Assembly: GCA_016271365.2 (NCBI GenBank)
Contig: CM028132.1
Location: forward strand, 1,185,365,001 to 1,185,429,000
DNA from: Neoceratodus forsteri
Lineage: Eukaryota; Chordata; Ceratodontiformes; Ceratodontidae
Length of the DNA: 64,000 nt
Direction: 5' to 3'
Part shown: in pieces, positions 10,806 through 22,190 of the stretch
How the letters are laid out: every line of letters begins with the position of its first letter
Numbering within the stretch: position 1 is the first letter of the stretch
Program-made: the position numbers and the translations under genes
Notes under the pieces: model-generated
Database searches by the model: none
The model's input: the letters and a program-made list of their open reading frames with translations, nothing else
What the model was told of the DNA's origin: nothing

Positions 10806-11084
10806 TCACCAAATAAGCGCAAGCCTGTTCTGTGAACCACATTCTTTCTACCATACAAATGTCACACTAAAAGTCCAACTGGAACAAAACTCAGCACATC
10901 AAGAGACCTACCCCATGAGACAGCTCATGCCAAATTTTGTGCTAATCTGTTGAACGGTTGCAAAGTTATTAAAGTGCAAAATGGGAGGTGTAACATTAAA
11001 GTGCCTACTCAGCTCTAACTATAGGGGCACAACTGTAATATACCAGAAGTAATTTAGACTGGAAGTACAGAGTTAAAGATCTTA

Positions 11085-11190
11085 TTTATTGATTGATTTA
11101 TTTATTAGAAAGTTTCAGAGAATACCTTTGAGCACAAGTTATCTTTTACAAAGGTTCTACGTCAGTAAAAGAGACTACAAGGCAACATAA
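11085..11190 (-). mobile_element. 3' tail of the same LINE family as the element at 59.6-61.4 kb
   Basis: Read on the minus strand, GACGTAGAACC, TGTAAAAGA and CTCAAAGGTATT followed by AATAAATAAATC match, in order, the last 60 bp of the plus-strand LINE ending at 61405. Only the tail remains. Confidence 0.6.
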
Positions 11191-11925
11191 CAAATACAAT
11201 AAGCAAATTTTAATCTTTAGATTGTATTTTTTAAAATGTCTAATATCAGGGATGGGACGAGTTGTGATTTTTACTATTCAATGGAATACTTGCTTACACT
11301 ATTTGTCGAGTGGCAAATACAAAAAGTGAATGAACACTTAAGATTTGACATGTGAATATTTTTTTCAATATATTTTTAATTCATTGCTTTAGCTTTATTT
11401 TTCTTATTAAAAATCAAGTATTGAGAGAACAGTGAGGTAGTTATTGTTTTTTTGTACAAATTTGCAATGTCATAGCAGCACATGAACTTGTGAAAATGGG
11501 ACAAATATCTAGCAGCATGTCATAAAGTGAGAAGGATATTTAGCACCATATACAGTACATATTGTACTTGTTTAGTAAACTGCCCTTAAGAATTAAGCAG
11601 CAAAATTGTGCGAACGTGCAAATATATAGTAATCAGTACTTGTGGTTTATCATGGGTAAATTATATTTTAAAAAATAAGTCTTTCAGCATTTTCAGGTAG
11701 AAGCTTGCATCAGTATTCAGTATATACAGTATGTCCCCAGCAGTGCTAAATAGTCCCTAAGATAGGACACTGCTTGATGAGGCTGATAAAATGATCTTGC
11801 GGTGGCAGCTAAATTAGAAAGATGCAATGAGCTGAGCTTCCACCACTCAGTTGGGTCACTTGACCATGGAATGCATGGCTCTGACAGGTATAAGGACAGT
11901 TCAGTATCCACAGCAGTATACTGTA
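11191..11925. other. no recognised feature
   Basis: AT-rich sequence with short open frames only. Confidence 0.5.
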
Positions 11926-12567
11926 TGCATCCCAGTGATACTGGGATGCATAGGGAGAGGCATCACCAGTAGAAAACAGGAAGTTATTATTCCTCTGTAC
12001 AGACAGCTGGTGAGACCCCATCTGGAGTACTGTGTGCAGTTCTGGAGACCCAATCTCTGCAAAGACATAGACAGGATGGAAGCTGTCCAGAGGAGGGCAA
12101 CTAAAATGGTGCAGGATCTGCACGGAAGACATATGAAGAGAGGCGAAGGAGCTTAATATGTAGCCTCGAGGAAAGAAGGAGAGGGGACATGATAGAAATG
12201 TTCAAGTACCTCAAGGGAATCAACAAAGTTCAAGAGGGTAGCATCTTTCAAAAGAGGTGTGCAAGAACAAGAGGCACAATTTGAAGATGGGGGCGGCTCA
12301 GAGGTAATTTAAGGAAGTATTTTTTCACAGAGAGGGTTGTGGATGAATGGAATGGCCTTCCAGAGGAGGTTGTGGAGTCAAAATCAGTGGTGGAATTCAA
12401 GCATGCATGGGACAGTCATAAGGCCATTCTAGGGGGGGGGTAGGAAGAAGTAGGCTGCTGGTTAACTAGGATCTGCAGCTTATCCAGTAGGTAGGGAAAT
12501 GGGCAGACTAGGTTGGCCAAGTGGTCCTTATCTGCCATCAAATTCTATGTTTCTATGTTTCTATGTA
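11926..12567 (+). mobile_element. CR1-like LINE 3' end (C-terminal ORF2)
   Basis: The translation around 11940-12156 gives [30 protein letters not shown] and ATKMVQDL. This is the conserved region after the RT of CR1 ORF2. The following 400 bp encode the MIEMFKYLKGI-like and VVDEWN-like blocks in broken frames. It ends in octamers (TTCTATGTTTCTATG). The catalytic RT is absent because the copy is 5'-truncated. It is closely similar to the copy at 38.9-40.0 kb. Confidence 0.85.
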
Positions 12568-13940
12568 GTAGATGGTACAGGAGATTGAGATTCAATGGCC
12601 TACACAACCAGTATAGTGTTATGCTTGTGCAACTGTGTTACTCTATTGTGGCTGTTCAAACTCTCTATTACATGAGGAGTTATCACCCTGTAGGAGTACC
12701 AAATGCATGGAACCCTTGAAGAGGATTCAACCCCTAGAGATGCCATGGGAAGGTTCCCTTGGCTAAAGGTACCTTAGGAAGGAACCCCCAAAAGAATGTT
12801 AGCAGCGATCATTGACTATAAGGTAGCGAAGCAGACAGAAGCAAGAGACTGCTTGATAAAACATTGATGAGAAGTACAAGTTAGCAGAATAACACAAATA
12901 AAATGGATTACACTGATGACAGCAGGGGGCTTCCTAAGGAGAGAAGGAATGGCCAGCAGGGTCACTATCCACCTCCATCCAACAGCAGAATGTACTTGAA
13001 TAAGTTAGGAAATACTACTAAATCTAACTAAGCATTATGACTTTCAGCACAGAGGAGAGAAAAAAACCCTTTGAGGAGGAAATCTCTGGGGATCCAAGGC
13101 CTAGGTCGCCTTCCCTCCAAGCTTGGGGTATTTTAATTAGTGACGGTTTTAGACTGGAATGCCTCTATCTCTGCAAGAAAAGGGGACGTCTCCTTACTCT
13201 GGAGAAGAAGGTACTCTAACTTACAGGATGCCAGCATAGCAAATTAGGTAGTCCTTTATTAGCCAGGGAGCACTAGCAATTGAAATAAAGGTTTCTTGCT
13301 GGTAACAGCATAAAGTTTATACAGAAATTCCTGATAGGATAAAGGAGCAAAATCATAGTTTACACTAAAGCAGTTGATTGGTATGGTGTCAGCATAAAGA
13401 GTAAATTGAGAAGATTAGTATGAATACCTTAAATGCCATTAAGGTGGAGTTAGGTTAGTCTGGTAAGGAGCATTTGCAATGCAGTAATGGAATGCAATGG
13501 ATATTTTGAAGCCATATAGGTTGTGAGGTTAAAGTACAGTATTTAGGCCTGGATTACTGACAAGCTATGGAGGCAAAGAAGTAGGCTAAATCATAGTTTA
13601 CATAAAAGCATGCTCCTGTTGCTTGAAACCATGATACCCCACTGAGACAACACAGTCCTCCTTGTGGAAATGACATGGAAGCCACAAGCTGAGCACCATG
13701 AGACCAAGCAGCAAATGTAATGTTGATGGGGTAGGACCACCCAAAAGAAGTAGAGGCCGCATAGGTAAGCATGTAACAGCATTATCAGAAGCCACTAAGC
13801 AGCAGTCAGAATGCAGGGTAGAACACGAAATGACTTGTTAGAGTTGGAGTACAGGATGTATCAACATAAGCCTTAACCTGTTATTGGGGTAATTAGGTTA
13901 CTTTGATGTTTACGTAATATCTGTGTATAATTGGGTAATG
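12568..13940. other. no recognised feature; short internal repeats
   Basis: No gene or known family was recognised. AATCATAGTTTACA occurs at about 13352 and 13590. Short overlapping open frames at 13554-13795 have no recognisable domain. Confidence 0.45.
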
Positions 13941-13941
13941 A

Positions 13942-14496
13942 TACATAAAGATTTATGATGTATTTTGTAGGGGTAATGAGTTTTGTGGTTTATGCCTTTT
14001 TGTTCTGCTCATGGATGGCTTAGTGCAGAAAATCCACTGGGCAGAGGAAAATTGGATTTATGATAATATGCTTCAACTGGAATTTCAGAATAATGACAAT
14101 AAACTAGAGGTTAGTAAACTTGTACTTGGCCTTATAGGTAAACGGGAAGTTGTAAACCTTAGGTATTTCTTAAACTCTAGAAAAATGGATCTCTACTTGT
14201 ATTGCCTAATAACAAAAAGATTACAGGAATCCAGGGATGTGGAAGAAAACCCAGGACCTCTGGAAAATATAGAATTAAAATGGACAAAAGCACGAGGGGT
14301 AAGAATGGTACATTTAAATATTCGTAGTCTTATGCCAAAGAAATGGGATTTGGAAGCTTGGTTTGAGGTACACAAACCAGACTTAATGTTGATAACTGAA
14401 ACATGGTTGAAACCCAAAATAGATGATAATTTAATAGGCATTTTGGGTTACAACCATTTAAGGAAAGACAGGCTAGGGAAAAAGGGGGGGGGTTAA
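13942..14496 (+). pseudogene. LINE ORF, N-terminal part: leader, 2A motif, endonuclease start
   Basis: The open frame runs from 13942, with the first ATG at 14011, to a frameshift at the G homopolymer near 14485-14493. Residues 1-75 from that ATG form a leader with no recognised domain. It contains a hydrophobic stretch (LYLYCLI) just before the 2A motif. Residues 76-83 read DVEENPGP. Residues from about 95 begin the endonuclease with MVHLNIRSL, then HKPDLMLITETWL (the catalytic-Glu block) and LGYNHLRKDR. The motif sits where ribosome skipping would free the leader from the endonuclease-RT polyprotein. Whether it ever worked in this copy is unknown. Confidence 0.8.
14236..14259 (+). other. 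2A (StopGo) ribosome-skipping motif
   Basis: The codons encode DVEENPGP, an exact match to the D-V/I-E-x-N-P-G-P consensus at which ribosomes omit the glycine-proline bond in picornavirus-like and some LINE polyproteins. The residue before the motif is Arg (SRDVEENPGP), where active 2As usually have Gly. That could reduce activity. The upstream hydrophobic LYLYCLITKRLQ is typical of 2A context. Confidence 0.8.
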
Positions 14497-14558
14497 TAAT
14501 ATTTTATAAAAAGCATTTAGAAGAAAAAGAAATACCCACCCTGTACTAGATTCAGGAT

Positions 14559-14960
14559 GTGAGGGTCTTTTTTGTAGAAATAGTACTGGGAAAAACAAAG
14601 AAATTGAATGTGGGATGTGTATATAATCCTACAAACTCTAAAATCCAGGTACTGGAGGAATTAATAAAACTATTAGAAAGACATAGTAAAAAGGAGTTGA
14701 TTGTAATGGGGGATTTTAATTTAAATTGGTGGGGGACTGAGGCAAATAAATACAGGAAGTTGTTGCAGGGAGTGAACCTTGAACAAATTATAACAGATGG
14801 AACATGATTAAATAATAATACAAAGCAATTTAGTTTAATTGATTGGGTATTAGTAAATAATGTAAAAAACAATGGAATTTCAGGGGTATTAGCTGATGGA
14901 ATTAGTGATCATTATCCAATTTACTGTGTTTGGGGGAATGGGAGACCCAAGGGTAAATAT
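14559..14960 (+). pseudogene. LINE endonuclease domain, C-terminal half
   Basis: This continues the endonuclease of the 2A-bearing LINE after the frameshift. 14559-14807 contains VGCVYNP and IVMGDFNLNWW, the GDFN block. A stop follows at about 14805. The frame then gives FSLIDWVLVNN and GISDHYPIYC, the last catalytic SDH block, near 14830-14930. All recognisable catalytic blocks are present in order, which argues for recent decay. Confidence 0.75.
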
Positions 14961-15444
14961 TGTGTAGTGGAAAAGAGAACTTTAAACAAGGAGAATCTGT
15001 TAGCCATTAAACAAGACCTATCATTGGTTAATTGGACCCAATTAAACAATATTAGCGATGTTAATAAAGTAGTAAGCATATTCATTGATATGTTAAATGC
15101 AATAATTGATAAACAAGCTCCATTAAAGAAGAGAAGGTGAAGGATACTAGAAACAAATGGTTAAATTCTAAATTATTCAAATTAATGAAGGAAACGGATG
15201 TGGCTAACCAACTATATAGAAGAACAAGGTTAGATTCAGATTGGAACCACTATAGACAGCTGAGAAATCAATGTAAAAAGAAATAAAACAATCTAAGGTT
15301 GAGTTTTATAGGAATGAACAGATTACTACTTTTCATGACAAAAAACAGTTTTGGAAAAATGTGAATAAACTGTTGGCACCAAAAAAAGAGAATACATAAT
15401 TGGTTTAGTTAGAGAACAACAGATGATTACAGGAAAAAAAGGAA

Positions 15445-17121
15445 ATGGCAGATTACTTGAATGAAACATTCACTAATTTAGATGAGTATCTATTGGATTT
15501 TGGGGAAAGGGTTAAAATTAGAATGTTTGATCAAAGTGAAAATTTACCTAAGTTTTATTTTAAGAAAATTACATGGAATGAAGTTTATCAGGAACTCTTA
15601 AAATTGGATGAAGTAAAAGGTTCTGGGTTTGATCAGATAGAATCAAGAATCTTAGAAATAATGGCAAAAGAGATTGCAAAACCACTACAGTTAATCTTTA
15701 ATATATCACCTGAAACAAAAGTTGTACCAGCAATATGGAAAACAGCAATAGTGACTCCAATTTTTAAAGGGGGTCAGACAGATCTTGCGGTAAATTACAG
15801 ACCAATCTCCCTTCTGTCTATAGTGGGAAAAGTCCAGGAAAAGTTACTGTATCTACAAATTGTGGAGCATTTAAATAAATATCAGGTGCTTATAGATGCA
15901 CAACATGGTTTTCACAGGGGGTGTGATACAATGACAGCCTTGGTCAGGTTCATGAATGACTTGCAAGAAAATATGGATCAGGGAAAGTATTCAGGTGCAG
16001 TGTTCGTGGACCTGACCAAGGCCTTCGACCTAGTGGATCATCAAATATTGATTTCCAAATTGGAAGTGTTGGGTTTTGGAGGGCCAGTGATTGAATGGTT
16101 AAATGATTACCTGGTTAAGAGAGAACAACAGGTTAGGATAAATGATACTGTATCTGAATTCAGTAAAGTTAATTATGGGGTACCACAGGGATCAATATTG
16201 GGGACCCTATTGTTTTCCCTATATATAAATGAATTACCCATAGTATGTAAAGATTCCTCCTTAATTTTGTATGCAGATGATGCAGTTTTATATGTGGCTG
16301 ATAAAAATATTGATATGGTTTGAATTAAGTTAGAAAATGATTATAGAAAAATGATAGCATGGTTAAAAGTAAATAGATTCATTTTGAATAAAAAATATGA
16401 AAGGAATGCTGTTTAGTATGCTTGCAAAGTTTAGGAGGATGAGGGAAGACTTTAAAATAATAGATAACAATGTCTTTTTTCTTGATATGGTTACTGAGTT
16501 TTGTTATTTGGGTGTTTTATTAGATAATCATTTTTCCTTTGTTCCTCATATGAATAATGTAACTAAACAGATACATAGTAGAATTGGTGCCCTATGTACA
16601 GTAAGGGATTTTTTTAACAGATGATACTAGGAAAACTATAGTAACAGCATGTTTATTGCCCATACTAGATTATGGAGGGTTGATCTGGTGGGGGAAGGTC
16701 AGAAAAGGTAAAACAGCAGAGACAAAGTCTATATAATTCTATTTGTAGATTTGCTTTAAGGGCTAGACATAGGGAACATCATTGTAATTTATACACTAGA
16801 TTGGGTTGGCTTCCTCTGGCACAAAGAGATTCAATACAGGAGTTATGTTTTGTGCATAGATCACTTTACAGTGCTATACACACTCCTATGCACAACTTTT
16901 TTTCCTGTAGAACAAATACTAGGCAATTAAGATCCAGTTCCTCTGTTTTGTTGGAAATTCCTGTTTGTAAAACATCAACGAATCAACAATCTTTTAAATA
17001 TTGTGCAATAGATAGTTGGAATAAATTGCCCAATGACTTAAGAAAACTAGGAAGTTTAACTTATTTTAAAGTATCCTTAACAAGACACTTGTACCTAGGG
17101 GTGGGATGTAAGTGTACTTAG
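15445..17121 (+). pseudogene. LINE reverse transcriptase and C-terminal domain
   Basis: The 292-residue open frame at 15445-16323 carries the RT blocks in order: SGFDQIESRIL, NYRPISLLSIVGK, QHGFHRGCDT, VFVDLTKAFDLVDH, YGVPQGSILG and the catalytic LILYADDAVLY. It ends at a TGA (16321). The thumb and C-terminal part resume at 16397-16624 (FCYLGVLLDN, FVPHMNNVT) and 16801-17121 (LGWLPLAQRDSIQ, then SFKYCAIDSWNKLP). These blocks belong to the L2/Crack-like group. The catalytic YADD is intact. Confidence 0.85.
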
Positions 17122-17339
17122 GGGTTGCCTATAGTACTGTACTTTATATTATATAATCCGTTTTAGGATTATATTACTAAAATAGTGAGAATATACATAT
17201 TGTTATATGTTGTATTATGTTTGTCTGACTGTGATGTAATTTTGTTCTGTACCTGGGTCAAGCCTGTAAAAGGGCCATGTGGCCCAATGCTTTTTTTACC
17301 TGGTTAACAAAGTTTTAAATAAATAAAAAAATTTGAATG

Positions 17340-17718
17340 ATAATAGGGACTTCAGAAAGCTCACACTGCAGGAGAAGGGAATGCCTCCTCACGCTGCAGG
17401 AGATGGGAATGCCTCCTCACACTGCAGGAGAAGGGAACACCTCCTCACACTGCAGGAGAAGGGAATGCCTCCTAACACTGCAGGAGAAGGGAATGTCTCC
17501 TCACACTGCAGGAGAAGGACTTTACTTTCTGAATGCTCATGCTGCAGGAGAAGGGAACATCTCCTCACACTGCAGGAGAAGGGAATGCCTCCTTACACTG
17601 CAAGAGAAGGGAATGCCTCCTCACACTGCAGGATGCAGGATGCCTCCTCACACTGCAGGAGAAGGGAACACCTCCTCACATTGCAGGAGAAGGACTTTGA
17701 ATTTCAGAATGCTCACAC
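17340..17718. repeat. 28-bp minisatellite, about 12 units, with higher-order structure
   Basis: The unit is CACACTGCAGGAGAAGGGAA plus TGCCTCCT. A variant boundary containing AGGACTT...GAATGCTCA appears near 17345, 17515 and 17691, so six-unit blocks of about 170-176 bp are themselves repeated. Because 28 is not a multiple of three, overlapping frames stay open and give repetitive pseudo-proteins; these are not genes. Confidence 0.85.
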
Positions 17719-18305
17719 TGTCAACGAGTTTTACAACATAGTGTTGCAAGGGCTGGTATGTAAACGAATAATTTTTGCAACATAGTACTGCAATGGCTGG
17801 TACGCCAACACTGTCGACCATTTTTGCAACATAGGGTTGCAATGGTCAGTACGTCAACATTGTCAACCATTTTTGCAACATAGTGTTGCAAGAGCTGGTA
17901 TGCCAACAAACTGTTTTAGAGCATGGTATTGCAATGGCTGGTACGCCGACGTTGCATCCATTTTCGCAACACAGTCTTGTGAGAGCCGGTATGCCAACAA
18001 TCAGTTTTACAACATAATGTTGCAATTGCCGGCACGTCAACACTGTTAACCATTTTTGCAACATAGTGTTGCAAGGGCTGGTACACCAACAACCATTTTT
18101 ACAACATAGTGTTGCAATGGCTGGTACATCAGCACTGTCAACCATTTTTGCAACAGAGTGATGCAAGGGCCAGTATGCCAACACTGTCAACTGTTTTTGC
18201 AACATAGTGTTGCAAGGGATGGTATGCCAACAAACTGTTTTTTACAACAAAGTGTTGTAATGGCCGGTATGCTGACTCTATCAATCTTGTATACAACATA
18301 GTATA
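17719..18305. repeat. ~45-50-bp minisatellite with a perfect hairpin per unit, about 13 units
   Basis: Each unit carries a variant of TTGCAACATAGTGTTGCAA, an 8-nt inverted repeat with a 3-nt loop (perfect at 17873-17891 and about 18055-18073). A spacer such as TGGTACGCCAACACTGTCAA follows. The open frames on both strands are repeat artefacts. Confidence 0.8.
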
Positions 18306-18560
18306 ACACTGTGCAGCATGGTAAACAGATAATATGCTGAAGCATGATAAGCAGTAAGAATTGCATAAACAGCTCAGGTGAACCTGGTTCCTTATCCAGT
18401 GCATGGTGCTTGCCGGGCAAGGTTATAAGACAAGCAAAGCAGTGTGCAGCATGGTAAACAGATAATACACTGAAGCAGGATAAACAGTAAGAATTGAATA
18501 AACAGCTCAGGTGACCAGGTCCTTTATCCAGTGTCAGGCATGGTTATAGGACAATCAATG
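18306..18560. repeat. tandem duplication of a ~125-bp unit
   Basis: Two copies share GTGCAGCATGGTAAACAG, AACAGCTCAGGTGA and TTATCCAGTG, near 18310-18430 and 18440-18555. Confidence 0.7.
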
Positions 18561-20010
18561 CAAGAAAATAAGAAGGAATACAAGCCAACCACTCCATAAG
18601 GAATGCCAATTAAGAGCGACATAAATGCTCTGAGGATTTTAGCAGTGAAGGCAGTATTTGAACATGAGGTGTGTGAACCATACGGGGCCACGACTCTTCA
18701 CTATAATCCCCCTGTCCTCCACTGTACAAAAACCAAAAAAGCCAAAAGCCACAGTAAAGTGCTGTGACCCATATGTGGATTTTAAAACTAGTTTACAGTG
18801 ACAGCTGTAGCTGAGCTGACCTCCAGAGTGTAATGAAGCATTATACAAAAGTAGTTAACAGCTTCCAGCAGTAATTAGTTATAGCATCCAGCAGTAAATG
18901 AGCTGAATAGTTAAACAAGCATAGGAATTATGGGCATAGGCAGCAATGCACTTAAAAACAGTAATAATTAGTTATAGCATCCAGCAGTAGCTGAGCTAAA
19001 CAGTTAAACAAGCATAGGAATTGTAGGCATAGGCAGTAATGCACTGAAAAACAACAGTAATAATTGCTTGGTACAATTGCATGTAAGCAGATTTGAATCC
19101 ATGGAGAAAGTAATCTAGAATTGCAGAAGACTCATGTTTGATTCCCACCGAGTACAAATGAACATGTTTGAGCAGATGTAAATCCCCAAAAGGACTGTGT
19201 GAAAACCGAGGGCTTACGGAAGAAAAAGCATAGTAAACAGAGAAATGCTGAGGCAAGGAAGCAGGAAATAAACATTACTGGAACAGAAGGCTTCTGAGGC
19301 AAAAGAGATCTGGGCATAAAATGGAGCAAGGTAGGGTAAATCAGGGAGTAGCTGCTAGGTGAGCAGAAAGGCTAGGCCCACGTGCAATCAATTAAGGGAC
19401 GCACAGGAGACAGCAACTGCAATGGAAGCTGAAACATGCAATAACAGGAAAAGTGCCAGAAAACTGAGATTAGGCAGAGTCTGGCACACGGGCACATGAG
19501 AAACACGGTGAAAACAAAGGGCAACAAGAAGCTAAGGAAAATGAGAAAGTCCCCAAAAAGAAAACACAAACACAGTAAAACAGAAAAACTAGCACACAAG
19601 GAATCACAGCAGCCGGAAGCAATATAAAAACTAACCAAGGCAGGAGAAATACATCAACAGAATCCAGCAGAAACCAAGCAGAGCCCAGAGCACAAACACA
19701 GCTGGGGGGGGCAAGTCCCATGCAGGCCCCAAGGGAAAAGACAGACCAACAGATGCTCCAACTGGCAAAGAAAGAATGCTTCAGAAGGAGGCTGGGAGGA
19801 ACTGCTTATATAGTTCAGAAAGGGTATCACGTCATGATGATGAACAAAATTGAGCGACTCAGAAGTGAGTGCTTCAATTTGGTCACTGTTGGGATCGGCA
19901 ACGAGTAATGAATAGCAAGAGGAGAGAATAGCGAGTGAGGATGGGAAGACTGGCAATGGAAGGGGGAGGAAGAGGGATGGGCTGAATGGGGTCATGGAGC
20001 AGGATGCCAC
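18561..20010. other. no gene recognised; ~105-bp direct duplication
   Basis: TTAGTTATAGCATCCAGCAG and GTTAAACAAGCATAGGAATT occur twice, around 18867-18960 and 18969-19060. No coding domain was recognised in the rest, although minus-strand open frames at 19372-20010 are longer than average. Confidence 0.45.
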
Positions 20011-20013
20011 TGA

Positions 20014-20127
20014 GCTACCTGCCTAGCGTAGCGGGTATGGACACTGACTACAGTGCTTGTGGTCCCGGGTTCGGGCTTGTATACAGGTATGATTTTGGTT
20101 TTGCGGATGTTTTTTTTTTTTTTTAAA
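20014..20127 (+). mobile_element. tRNA-derived SINE-like repeat
   Basis: TAGCGTAGCGG (20024-20034) fits the pol III A box, and GGTTCGGGCTT (20068-20078) is a near B box, 44 nt apart. A run of 17-18 T follows at about 20110-20127 and could end a pol III transcript. No target duplication was found. Confidence 0.5.
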
Positions 20128-20418
20128 GTATTGCTGTCCTAGGTCCCTCTTCTTTCCTCTAGTGTCTGCCTCCCCCGGAGATGATTATAAAAGCATGGGG
20201 GGTGTGGGGGACTAACCCCCAGCATCAAAAATTATTTTACATGTGCACCGACTTGGTGTCCGGCATTTGCTGTGATGTGCCAAGTTGCTTTTTGGCAGGG
20301 TGTACTCGCTATTTTGCAAGTTGCCCATATATTTTCACTGTTATGGCATGGAACCCTCAGAAATAGGGCATGGCTGGTTGCTGACCCATTGAACCATAGG
20401 CATAGCCTTTCAGTTCTT

Positions 20419-22190
20419 ACATAGAAACATAGACAGTGACAGCAGAAAAAGACCAGAGATCCATCCAGTCTGCCCGAGTCCCCTATTTAAATCTGGGACC
20501 TACCGTCTCTCCAGGGTCCTAGCCTTCCCCATTCTTCCCCCCATTCTCCTTCCTGATTCTGACACCCTAAGTAATCACTGTACCCCTTTTTCTATCCCAG
20601 CTGTGCCTGAAACCACAAACAGTTTTCTCACCCACCCCTCGACTGGCAACCTATTCCATGGCTTCACCACCCTTTCTATAAAATAGTACTTCTTCATATC
20701 CCTCTTAAACCTCCCTCCTGCTAGTTTCCACTCATGACTACATGACTTGAAGCTAGTATTCAGGTTTAATAATTCCCAGCAGTTCACCCTGTTAATTCCT
20801 TTTAGGAATTTGAAGGTCTCTGCAATATCTCCCCTTTCTCTCTTCTGGTCTCCAGCAAGTATATGTTCAATGTCTTGAGTTGCTCTTTATAGGACATGCC
20901 CTGCTTCCTTGAATCATTTTTGTTACCATGCACTGCACCATCTTCAGCCTATCCCTATCCTTCATGATGTGAGGACTCCAGAACTGTACACAGTACTCCA
21001 GGTTTGGCCTCACCAATGATCTATACTGGGGAAGTATTTCCATTCTTTTTCTGCTATCATTACTCCTCCTGATACTGTACATCCAAGCATCCTACTTGAC
21101 TTGCTGTAAGCCTTGTTGCACTGACTCAGTTCCTATAGTGAGCCACTGATGATAACTCCAAGTTCTTGTTCCTCAGCTGTGGTAGTAAGTCTCACCCCTC
21201 CCATCCAGTGCTCTGTCCTGGGGTTCCTGTTCCCTATGTGCATTACCTTGCACTTTTTGGTGTTGAATTTCAACTGCCAAACTCTTGATCACCCCTACAG
21301 CTCTTTCAAATCTTTCTGCATTTCCTGTATTCCCTTGTCACTATCTACCTTCCGAAAAAGACACAACCTGCCCAGGATTCCCTCACCAGTGTCATTGGTG
21401 AACATGTTTTTTTTTTATTGACTTTTCTTTTGGTGTTGGGGCTTCACCAGCCACCATCGGTCTTCTCCTACAATCCCCCAGCTCTGCCCTGATACCTGTG
21501 ATCCCGGGACCCATCTCCACCACACAAGCACCCTGGCTTTCCTTGCAGGGTGGGGCCACCGGTTCCAGGACTGGACCCAAGACAGATCCCTGGGGAACCC
21601 CGTTCTTGACTTCCTTCTCTTCTGATTTAACCCCTTTGACCATTAGCTGCCTCCTCTTTCGCCAGTTGCCTATTCTATTTACTATGACCTTAGCAGGGCT
21701 CAGATCCTCCATCTTCTTCAGCAAGCATCTATGCGACACTGAGTCGAAGCCTTGCTGAAGTCAACGTAGAGCAAATCTATAGTGTGGCCCCCTATTCAAG
21801 TTCCTCATCACCCAGTCAAAGAAAACTGTCACGTTAGTCTAACAAGACCTCCCTGCCATGAATCTGTTCTGTTTACTTTCCTGGAGACCATTGCTCTCCC
21901 AAGTAGTCGACAAGGTCCTCTTTGACAAGTGACTTCATCAATTTCCCTACAATAGAGATAAGTCTGACAGGTCAGTAGTGTCCTGCTTGTTCCTTGCCCC
22001 CCCCCCCAATGGAGTGGAACCACATCCACCACCCTGCAGTCCTTCAGAACTACTCCTGTCCTTAGAGAGCTGTTGAACAGACCTGCTAGGGGATCAGTAG
22101 GTTCTTCTACTATTTTGTCCTAACAACTCCAGAGTCCCAGGGTCCACACTAGATTTCTCAAGAGGTGGCTGTACAATGTCAGGCTTTATA
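20419..22190 (-). mobile_element. 5'-truncated CR1-like LINE (RT and C-terminus)
   Basis: The 3' end lies at 20419 (rc of ACATAGAAACATAG, the octamer tail). On the minus strand, 20575-20787 gives YYFIERVVKPWNRLP, and 20867-21082 gives [16 protein letters not shown]. 21392-21739 gives the NGVPQGSVLGPVL block, after which a foreign insert interrupts the RT. About 21790-21880 gives the AGRSC...FFDWVMRN block. The catalytic FADD block is not readable. It is truncated near 22190. Confidence 0.8.
21407..21567 (-). mobile_element. short poly(A)-tailed insert in the CR1 RT, probable retroposed RNA
   Basis: The insert interrupts the RT right after the GVPQGSVLGPVL block. RT-like sequence resumes with MFTNDTGEG on the other side. 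Read on the minus strand the insert ends in AGTCAATAAAAAAAAAAC, an A tail preceded by AATAAA. No pol III boxes or known SINE were recognised. It may be a retrocopy of an mRNA 3' end or an unknown SINE. Confidence 0.55.

Larger units (their letters stand above)
13942..17335 (+). mobile_element. LINE of the L2/CR1 superfamily (Crack/Daphne-like) encoding a 2A motif
   Basis: This is a plus-strand non-LTR retrotransposon of about 3.4 kb. The order is a short N-terminal region, a 2A motif (14236-14259), an apurinic-type endonuclease (14290 to about 14940), a linker, RT (15445-16323), a C-terminal LINE domain (16397-17121), and a 3' UTR ending in AAATAAATAAA at about 17335. The open frame extends upstream to 13942 without a stop. 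Frameshifts occur at the G run near 14490 and at several later points, so it is not autonomous. A 28-bp minisatellite starts directly after the tail. The clade is judged by eye from the RT and C-terminal blocks. Confidence 0.75.

Noticed and set aside
17333..17785. Long overlapping plus-strand open frames with repetitive sequence (SHCRRRE, LLTLQEKGMPP)
   Set aside because: They lie on a 28-bp minisatellite. Because 28 is not a multiple of three, stop-free frames in several phases arise automatically. No start context or domain supports a protein.
17340..18305. CRISPR-like repeat-spacer array
   Set aside because: Units are contiguous or have repeat-like spacers, there are no cas genes, and the context is eukaryotic. 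These are minisatellites.
19372..20010. Hydrophobic minus-strand open frames resembling membrane segments
   Set aside because: Short overlapping frames with no shared start, splice context or domain. The composition alone explains the hydrophobicity.
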